Shown: positions 1 to 4,597 of the stretch, in pieces
Numbering within the stretch: position 1 is the stretch's first letter
Layout of the letters: every line of letters starts with the position of its first letter
Assembly (NCBI GenBank): GCA_011390055.1
Contig: JAABTC010000121.1
Location: 1 to 5,895, forward strand
Origin: Burkholderiales bacterium
GTDB lineage: Bacteria > Pseudomonadota > Gammaproteobacteria > Burkholderiales > Burkholderiaceae_C
Direction of reading: 5' to 3'
DNA: 5,895 bases
Notes under the pieces: model-generated
Databases searched by the model: none
What the model was told of the DNA's origin: nothing
The model's input: only the letters and a program-made list of their open reading frames with translations
Position numbers and translations under genes: made by a program

Positions 1-757
1 CGTCTACGTCGCGCCGGATGATCGGGAAGGTGAGGTGGCCCAGGTGCTGCGTCTGCGCCCCATCGGCGATCGTCTGCGGCGTCTCGATGTGCACGATGGC
101 GCCGCTGCGAAACGACTGCTGGCCGTCGTTGCCGGCCTCGGGCTCCACGCCGTAGAGTTTGCAGGCGGGCGCCAGGGCGCGCGTGGCCAGCGCCGAACCC
201 GCCAGCAGGCCGCCGCCACCCAGGCACACGAAGAACGCGTCGAGCGGGCCCACGTCTTCGAGCAGTTCCAGGGCCGCCGTGCCTTGACCGGCGATCACGT
301 CGGCATGGTCGTATGGCGGTATCAGCGTCAGGCCCTGGCGCTCGGCCAGTTCGCGGCCGATCTGTTCACGGTCTTCGGTGTAGCGGTCGTAGCCGACCAC
401 CGTGGCACCGTACTCGCGCGTGGCTGCCACCTTGGAGGCCGGCGCATCGTGCGGCATCACGATGGTGGCCGGCATGCCGAGCAGGCGGGCCGACAGCGCA
501 ATGGCCTGGGCATGGTTGCCGGACGAAAAAGCCACCACGCCGGCCCGGCGCTGCGCCGCATCGAAACGCGACAACGCGTTGAAAGCACCCCGGAACTTGA
601 AGGCGCCCATGCGCTGGAAGTTTTCGCACTTGAAGAACAAGCGCGCGCCCAGCGCCTCGTCGGCGGTGCGCGAGGTCAGCACCGGCGTGCGGTGGGCGTG
701 GCCGCGCAGGCGCGCGGCAGCGGCTTGCACGTCGGCGAAGGTCAGGGCGATCGACAT
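1..757 (-). CDS. PLP-dependent serine/threonine dehydratase-like ammonia-lyase, probably threo-3-hydroxyaspartate type (partial, C-terminus missing)
   Basis: This is a fold-type II PLP enzyme; the family eliminates the beta-hydroxyl and amino group of hydroxy amino acids in the cytosol, giving a 2-oxo acid and ammonia. The 252 visible residues begin MSIALTFADV. Lys54 in FKFRGA is the expected Schiff-base lysine, SSGNHAQ (78-84) binds the cofactor and GGGG (180-183) is the phosphate loop. Glu205 and Asp211 in EPEAGND match the divalent-cation ligands Glu210 and Asp216 of serine racemase, and a TIADG stretch follows. No regulatory ACT domain is seen in the visible part, but the last roughly 70 residues expected from the family length (about 320) lie off the left edge. 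The start is ATG at 757; a GTG codon directly before it is an alternative, and an in-frame TGA at 770-772 rules out a longer form. No strong ribosome binding site is visible. It is transcribed away from the dcw cluster. Family assignment is firm; the substrate (hydroxyaspartate, serine or threonine) is inferred. Confidence 0.9.
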   Translation of the reverse strand, partial: MSIALTFADVQAAAARLRGHAHRTPVLTSRTADEALGARLFFKCENFQRMGAFKFRGAFNALSRFDAAQRRAGVVAFSSGNHAQAIALSARLLGMPATIVMPHDAPASKVAATREYGATVVGYDRYTEDREQIGRELAERQGLTLIPPYDHADVIAGQGTAALELLEDVGPLDAFFVCLGGGGLLAGSALATRALAPACKLYGVEPEAGNDGQQSFRSGAIVHIETPQTIADGAQTQHLGHLTFPIIRRDVD

Positions 758-863
758 CACGGCAGTGTTTCAGAGATCGATGCGCAGTGGTTCGGGTGCG
801 TGTGCTGGAAAGCCCCTAGGGCGACGGATTCGTGAGGGTTCACTTGAGCAGCCACGTGCATGT

Positions 864-886
864 CTATGTTTTTGAACGAAACATAG
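864..886. promoter_or_regulatory. perfect 8-bp inverted repeat, possible operator
   Basis: CTATGTTT (864-871) and AAACATAG (879-886) are exact reverse complements separated by 7 bases. Neither side is followed by a T tract, so it is unlikely to be a terminator. Its position, 107 bases upstream of the dehydratase start and about 70 bases upstream of the dcw -35 element, suits a dimeric regulator acting on the dehydratase. It also contains a T-N11-A core (T869 to A881), the loose LysR-type pattern, but that is too common to identify the regulator. The symmetry is directly visible; the operator role is inferred. Confidence 0.5.
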
Positions 887-915
887 CGTGAAAAAGTGAC
901 CTCAACTTGCGTTTG

Positions 916-928
916 TAAGTGCTTGATT
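916..928 (-). promoter_or_regulatory. candidate IHF binding site
   Basis: On the minus strand the 13 bases read AATCAAGCACTTA, a full match to the published IHF consensus WATCARNNNNTTR. An A-rich stretch (around 936-942, read on the minus strand) lies on the 5' side of the WATCAR half, where natural IHF sites often carry an A tract. The centre is about 67 bases upstream of the predicted dcw transcription start, a position from which IHF bends DNA at other promoters. By a rough estimate with equal base frequencies, such a match would arise by chance in a region this size on either strand about 1-2 times in 100, and more often in A+T-rich DNA. Confidence 0.4.
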
Positions 929-953
929 TGATTGATTTTTATCTGCGCTTGGA

Positions 954-982
954 TTGACCCTCTCCGAGCGCTCCGTTAAAGT
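954..982 (+). promoter_or_regulatory. sigma70-type promoter of the dcw cluster (Pmra)
   Basis: TTGACC at 954-959 matches the -35 consensus at five of six bases. After a 17-base spacer, TAAAGT at 977-982 matches the -10 consensus at four of six. This is the best pair in the intergenic region and sits directly in front of the MraZ boxes, as in other proteobacteria. It predicts a transcription start near 988-990 and a leader of about 35 bases before the mraZ ATG. The start point has not been measured. Confidence 0.7.
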
Positions 983-1006
983 GGTGAAAAGTGCAGTTTA
1001 GTGGGG
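981..1006 (+). promoter_or_regulatory. MraZ operator: three direct repeats at 10-bp spacing
   Basis: AGTGG, AGTGC and AGTGG (beginning at 980, 990 and 1000) recur with an exact 10-bp period, one per helical turn. The cores TGGTG (982-986), TGCAG (992-996) and TGGGG (1002-1006) are each separated by 5 bases, the arrangement of TGGGN boxes bound by the ring-shaped MraZ protein in E. coli. Only the third fits TGGGN fully; the first two are degenerate. The boxes overlap the end of the -10 element and the predicted start site, so bound MraZ should block RNA polymerase and repress its own operon. Confidence 0.75.
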
Positions 1007-1007
1007 C

Positions 1008-1011
1008 GAGG
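1008..1011 (+). promoter_or_regulatory. likely ribosome binding site of mraZ
   Basis: GAGG here lies 12 bases before the ATG at 1024, slightly farther than usual but the best candidate in the leader. It supports the ATG over the in-frame GTG at 991, which would fall at the transcription start with no leader. Confidence 0.45.
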
Positions 1012-1023
1012 CGGGCCGACGGT

Positions 1024-1464
1024 ATGAGCGATGCGGTGTTCCAGGGCGGGGCGGGGTTGTTCCTCGACGGCAAGGGCCGGATGACCGTCCCTGCGCGCCA
1101 CCGCGAGATCCTGAAGGCCGTGGCCGACGACAAGCTCACCATCACCAAGCACCCCAAGCGCTGCCTGCTGATCTTTCCGCGGCCGGCCTGGGAGCAGTTC
1201 CGCGCGAAGCTGTTGACGTTGCCGATGTCGGCCGAAGACTGGCGCCGCATCTTCATCGGCAGCGCGATGGACGTCGAGATCGACAACGCCTCGCGCGTGC
1301 TGATCGCGCCCGAACTGCGCGAGTGGGCGGGGCTCGAGCGCGACGTGCTGCTGGTCGGCATGGGTTCGCGCTTCGAGCTGTGGGACAAGGTGCGCCACGA
1401 TGCGCACGAGGCCACGGTGCTGGCTGCCGGCATGCCCGAAGTGCTGCGCGACCACGTGATGTGA
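1024..1464 (+). CDS. mraZ: transcriptional regulator MraZ
   Basis: MraZ is a DNA-binding protein that forms ring-shaped oligomers and, in E. coli, represses the dcw promoter. The product is 146 residues, close to the usual 140-150. It has two tandem SpoVT/AbrB-like halves, each with the family DxxxR signature: D15-GKG-R19 followed by VPARHR, and D87-NAS-R91 followed by VLIAPELREWAGL. A frame extending to GTG at 991 exists (11 extra codons), but it starts at the predicted transcription start and inside the MraZ boxes. ATG at 1024 gives a leader with a GAGG motif. GTG at 1036 would make the protein begin at the FQGG segment, where many family members start, so it remains an alternative. It is the first gene of the cluster, 7 bases before rsmH, directly behind its own probable operator. 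Identity is firm; the exact start is less so. Confidence 0.95.
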   Translation: MSDAVFQGGAGLFLDGKGRMTVPARHREILKAVADDKLTITKHPKRCLLIFPRPAWEQFRAKLLTLPMSAEDWRRIFIGSAMDVEIDNASRVLIAPELREWAGLERDVLLVGMGSRFELWDKVRHDAHEATVLAAGMPEVLRDHVM

Positions 1465-1471
1465 GGGCGGG

Positions 1472-2422
1472 GTGAGCGAAGCGACCGTTGCCCCATCCGC
1501 GCCAGCAGCTCGGCACACCGCGGTGTTCCTGCACGAAGCCGTCGAGGCGCTGGTGACCGACCCTGCCGGCACGTACGTCGACGGCACGTTCGGCCGCGGC
1601 GGCCACTCGCGCCACCTGCTCGAGCACCTGGCGCCGACCGGCCGGTTGCTGGCGCTCGACCGCGACCCCGAGGCTGTGGCGGCCGCGGCCGCGGTGCAAG
1701 ACGCGCGCTTCTCGATCCACCATGCCAATTTCGCCGAGCTGCCCAGCGTGCTGGCCGAGCTGGGCATTGCCCAGGTGGACGGCGTGCTGCTCGACCTGGG
1801 GGTCAGCTCGCCGCAGATCGACACCCCCGCGCGCGGCTTCAGCTTCCGCTTCGACGGCCCGCTGGACATGCGCATGGACCCCAGCCGCGGCGAGAGTGCC
1901 GCGGAGTTCCTGGAACGCGCCGACCAAGCTGCCATCGCCGAGGTGATCCGTGACTATGGTGAAGAACGGTTTGCTGTGTCGATATCGAAGGCGCTTGTTG
2001 CTCGGCGCGAAAGCGGCCAGCCCGTGCGAACCACCGCGCAGCTGGCCCAGCTCGTGGCTGGTGCGGTCCGCACCCGCGAAGCGGGGCAAGACCCGGCCAC
2101 ACGGACCTTTCAAGCTCTTCGGATTTTCGTCAACGCCGAGCTGGAAGCGCTCGAACAAGCCCTGAACGACTCGCTCGCGTTGCTGAAGCCGGGCGGGCGC
2201 CTGGCCGTGATCGCCTTTCATTCGCTGGAAGACCGCATCGTCAAGACCTTCATCGCGCGCGAAAGCAAGCACGCGTTCGATCGCCGCGCGCCGTTCGCCG
2301 AGCCCAAGCCGCTGCGCCTGACCGCGCTGGGCCGCGCCAAGCCGGGCGCCGCGGAGATCGCCGCCAACCCGCGCGCGCGCTCGGCGGTGCTGCGCGTGGC
2401 CGAACGCACCGCCGTCGCATGA
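1472..2422 (+). CDS. rsmH: 16S rRNA (cytosine-1402-N4)-methyltransferase RsmH (MraW)
   Basis: RsmH uses S-adenosylmethionine to methylate N4 of C1402 in 16S rRNA, at the ribosomal P site; RsmI adds the 2'-O-methyl group. The 316 residues match the usual length of about 310. Visible family signatures are the SAM-binding segment DGTFGRGGHS (37-46), LALDRDP, the VDGVLLDLGVSSPQ segment, GPLDMRMD, YGEERFA, TFQALRIFVN and FHSLED (249-254) near the C-terminus. The start is GTG at 1472, preceded by GAGGG at 1463-1467 with 4 bases between, and 7 bases after the mraZ stop. The ATGA at its end is shared with ftsL, so the two are probably translationally coupled. One oddity: from about 1922 to 2137 codon choice is much less G/C-biased at third positions than just before. 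All motifs are intact, so the protein should be functional. Confidence 0.97.
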   Translation: MSEATVAPSAPAARHTAVFLHEAVEALVTDPAGTYVDGTFGRGGHSRHLLEHLAPTGRLLALDRDPEAVAAAAAVQDARFSIHHANFAELPSVLAELGIAQVDGVLLDLGVSSPQIDTPARGFSFRFDGPLDMRMDPSRGESAAEFLERADQAAIAEVIRDYGEERFAVSISKALVARRESGQPVRTTAQLAQLVAGAVRTREAGQDPATRTFQALRIFVNAELEALEQALNDSLALLKPGGRLAVIAFHSLEDRIVKTFIARESKHAFDRRAPFAEPKPLRLTALGRAKPGAAEIAANPRARSAVLRVAERTAVA

Positions 2423-2724
2423 CCCGCCTCAACCTGCTGCTGGTGCTGGCGCTGGTGCTGAGCGGCCTGTACCTGGTGCGCACCGCGTACGACTCGCGGC
2501 GTCTGTTCACCGAGCTCGACCGTGCCAAGAACGAGACCGCGCGCCTGGAAAGCGAGCGCGTGCGGCTGGAGGCCGAGCGTGAAGGCCAGGCGACCAGCCT
2601 GCGGGTCGAGCGCACGGCGCGCGAGAAGCTGGCCATGCGCACCGCCACGCCGGCGGTCACGGTGTATGTCGACGACTCCGGCGGTGCGGCCAGCGGCGCG
2701 GCGCCGGCGGCGGGCCCCCGATGA
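2419..2724 (+). CDS. ftsL: cell division protein FtsL
   Basis: FtsL is a small bitopic inner-membrane protein that joins FtsB and FtsQ through its periplasmic coiled coil and activates septal peptidoglycan synthesis by FtsW-FtsI. The 101-residue product has a very short cytoplasmic tail (MTRLN), one hydrophobic segment at about residues 4-20, and a charged, heptad-like helical stretch at about 26-73 rich in Arg, Glu and Leu, then an Ala/Gly/Pro-rich tail. It is shorter than E. coli FtsL (121 residues), mainly at the cytoplasmic end. The sequence itself is weakly conserved across bacteria; topology and position between rsmH and ftsI make the call. Its ATG overlaps the rsmH stop (ATGA, 2419-2422) and its stop overlaps the ftsI start in the same way. 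I see no clear Shine-Dalgarno sequence before it, so translation probably depends on coupling to rsmH. Confidence 0.93.
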   Translation: MTRLNLLLVLALVLSGLYLVRTAYDSRRLFTELDRAKNETARLESERVRLEAEREGQATSLRVERTAREKLAMRTATPAVTVYVDDSGGAASGAAPAAGPR

Positions 2725-4562
2725 CGCTGCGCGACACCCTGCTCGGACCTTTGAACGCTGCACGCGCTGCGCGCGCAGGCCGAGGCGCTAAAGCCGCCAA
2801 GCCGGGCCAGAGCGGCGCCGTCGCGCGCAGCGTGAGCTACTCGTCGAGCCCGTTGCTGGCCTCGAAGACGCCGCCCTGGCGCAGCAAGTTCCTGGTCGCG
2901 CTGGTCGGCCTGGGCTCGCTGGTGCTGCTCGGCCGTGCGGTGCACATCCAGATCGTCGGCAACCAGTTCTACCTCGACCAGGGCGAAAAGCGCTACGTGC
3001 ACGAGCTCGGTCTGCCGGCCAGCCGTGGGCGCATCACCGACCGCCACGGCGCGCTGCTCGCCACCAGCGTGGCAGTGCCCTCGGTGTGGGCGATCCCGAA
3101 AGACGTGCAGGCCAGCATTGCGCAAAAGCGCCAGCTCGCCAAGCTGCTCGGCGTGCCCGCCGCTGAGCTCGAGAAGAAGCTCGGCGACCCGACGGCGCGC
3201 TTCGCCTGGCTCAAGCGGCAGATCGACGACCCGCTGTGGCAGCAGGTGCAGGCCCTCGGCATCAAGGGCGTCTACCAGGCGCGCGAGTACCGTCGCAAGT
3301 ACCCGGAAGGCGAAGCGTCGGCGCACCTGGTGGGCTTCACCGATGTGGAAGACCAGGGCCAGGAAGGCATCGAGCTGGCCTTCCAGAAAGAGCTGCAGGG
3401 ACGCAACGGGTCGCGCATGGTCGTGAAAGACCGGCTCGGCCGCGTGGTCGAGGACATCGGCGACCAGGTGTCGCCCAGCCACGGCCAGGACATCGGCCTG
3501 GCCGTCGATGCCAAGGTTCAGTTCTTCGCCTACCAGCGCGTGCGCGATGCGGTGGCCGAGCACAAGGCCAAGGCCGGCAGCGTGGTGGTGCTCGATGCCC
3601 AGACCGGCGAAGTGCTGGCGCTGGCCAACTACCCGAGCTTCGATCCGGCCGAACGGCGCAACCTCTCGGGCGCGCAGCTGCGCAACCGCGCGCTCACCGA
3701 CACCTTCGAGCCCGGCTCGACGATGAAGCCGTTCATCGCCGCTTGGGCCATCGAGAGCGGCCGCGTGTCCCCGAGCACGCCGATCCAGACCGCGCCCGGC
3801 ACGATGACGATCACCGGCAGCACGATCCGCGACGCGCACCCGCACGGCCTGTTGAGCGTGGCCGAAGTGATCCAGAAGTCCAGCAACGTCGGCACGGTGA
3901 AGCTGGCGATGCAGATGGACCGCAAGGAAATGTGGGACCTGTACTCGCAGGTCGGCTTCGGCCAGAAGCCGCAGCTGCAGTTCCCGGGTGCGGTCACCGG
4001 TCGGCTGCGCCCTTGGAAGACCTGGCGCCCGATCGAGCAGGCGACGATGAGCTACGGCTACGGCCTGTCCACCAGCCTGTTCCAGCTGGCGCGTGCCTAC
4101 ACCGTGTTCGCGCGCGACGGCGATGTGATCCCGGTGTCGATGCTGGAACAGGCCGCGCCCCTGCAGCCGGGCGCGGGCGTGCGCGTGATCAAGCCCGAGA
4201 CGGCGCGCGCGGTGCGCGAAATGTTGCGTCTGGCCGCCGGCCCCGGCGGCACGGCGCCCAAGGCGCAGACCATCGGCTACTCGGTCGGCGGCAAGACCGG
4301 CACCGCGCACAAGCAGGAGGGCAAGCAATACGCGACCAACAAGTACCGAGCCTGGTTCGTCGGCATCGCACCGATCGACAACCCGCGCATCGTCGTCGCG
4401 GTGATGGTCGACGAGCCCAGCAACGGCAAGCACTACGGCGGCGATGTGGCCGCCCCGGTGTTCAGCCAGGTGGTGCAGCAGACGCTGCGCACGATGGGCG
4501 TGGCGCCTGACCTGGCGGTCAAGCCGCAGATCGTCACCACCGCCGTACAGGAGAGCTTTTGA
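2721..4562 (+). CDS. ftsI: peptidoglycan D,D-transpeptidase FtsI (PBP3)
   Basis: FtsI is the septum-specific class B penicillin-binding protein; partnered with the glycosyltransferase FtsW it crosslinks new peptidoglycan at the division site. The 613 residues contain a cytoplasmic tail (1-53), one membrane anchor (about 57-74), the pedestal region beginning at ASRGRITDRHG (100-110), and the transpeptidase domain. All three active-site motifs are present: S333-TMK336 with the acylated serine, S387-S388-N389, and K525-TG. A SYGYGL motif (444-449) also fits FtsI. The tail is basic and longer than in E. coli FtsI, which has 588 residues overall. It starts inside the ftsL stop codon (ATGA, 2721-2724) without an obvious ribosome binding site, suggesting coupling. 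A SpoVD or PBP2 identity is excluded by the dcw position and lack of extra domains. Confidence 0.97.
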   Translation: MTLRDTLLGPLNAARAARAGRGAKAAKPGQSGAVARSVSYSSSPLLASKTPPWRSKFLVALVGLGSLVLLGRAVHIQIVGNQFYLDQGEKRYVHELGLPASRGRITDRHGALLATSVAVPSVWAIPKDVQASIAQKRQLAKLLGVPAAELEKKLGDPTARFAWLKRQIDDPLWQQVQALGIKGVYQAREYRRKYPEGEASAHLVGFTDVEDQGQEGIELAFQKELQGRNGSRMVVKDRLGRVVEDIGDQVSPSHGQDIGLAVDAKVQFFAYQRVRDAVAEHKAKAGSVVVLDAQTGEVLALANYPSFDPAERRNLSGAQLRNRALTDTFEPGSTMKPFIAAWAIESGRVSPSTPIQTAPGTMTITGSTIRDAHPHGLLSVAEVIQKSSNVGTVKLAMQMDRKEMWDLYSQVGFGQKPQLQFPGAVTGRLRPWKTWRPIEQATMSYGYGLSTSLFQLARAYTVFARDGDVIPVSMLEQAAPLQPGAGVRVIKPETARAVREMLRLAAGPGGTAPKAQTIGYSVGGKTGTAHKQEGKQYATNKYRAWFVGIAPIDNPRIVVAVMVDEPSNGKHYGGDVAAPVFSQVVQQTLRTMGVAPDLAVKPQIVTTAVQESF

Positions 4563-4597
4563 TGCCAGCTTGCACCTCGGCCGGGAGCGCGCATTGA
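4562..4597 (+). other. 11-codon open frame bridging ftsI and murE
   Basis: An ATG at 4562 overlaps the last base of the ftsI stop codon (TGATG, 4560-4564). The frame runs 11 codons (MPACTSAGSAH) to a TGA at 4595-4597, which overlaps the TTG start of murE (TTGA, 4594-4597). So ftsI, this frame and murE form a continuous stop-start relay. No function for the peptide is claimed. It could carry terminating ribosomes to the weak murE start, or be chance, because ATG overlapping a TGA needs only two matching bases. Confidence 0.3.
4583..4587 (+). promoter_or_regulatory. ribosome binding site that decides the murE start
   Basis: GGGAG lies 6 bases before the TTG at 4594, the normal distance. No ATG or GTG in the murE frame near the expected N-terminus has an equal site. 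A second in-frame TTG at 4570 lacks one. This is the main reason for choosing TTG at 4594. Confidence 0.65.

Larger units (their letters stand above)
758..1023. other. divergent intergenic control region
   Basis: This 266-bp stretch separates the minus-strand dehydratase from the plus-strand dcw cluster. No convincing coding frame fills it. Positions about 862-955 are clearly more A+T rich than the rest of the window, as expected for promoter DNA. It contains, in order, an 8-bp inverted repeat, an IHF-like site, the dcw promoter and the MraZ boxes, each listed separately. I could not pick a convincing minus-strand promoter for the dehydratase, although it must lie here if the gene is transcribed on its own. 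There is no hairpin followed by a T tract, so no intrinsic terminator on either strand. Confidence 0.8.

Noticed and set aside
32..47. A 16-base exact match (GAGGTGGCCCAGGTGC) shared with 5473-5488
   Set aside because: Both copies lie inside unrelated coding sequences on opposite coding strands, with no similarity in the flanks. With this base composition and codon bias one such match is plausible by chance.
35..835. A 266-codon plus-strand frame opposite the dehydratase
   Set aside because: The minus-strand frame holds all PLP-enzyme motifs in order; the plus-strand translation has no family features.
864..886. The inverted repeat as an intrinsic terminator
   Set aside because: The arms are A+T rich and neither strand has a following T tract; it lies upstream of both divergent genes, not downstream of either.
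991..1023. GTG at 991 as the mraZ start
   Set aside because: It would place the start codon at the predicted transcription start, inside the MraZ boxes, with no leader or ribosome binding site, and adds residues not typical of the family.
3236..4510. A 424-codon plus-strand frame inside ftsI
   Set aside because: It is the +1 shadow of ftsI, with repetitive Gly/Arg/Ala composition and no start context, while the ftsI frame has all three active-site motifs.
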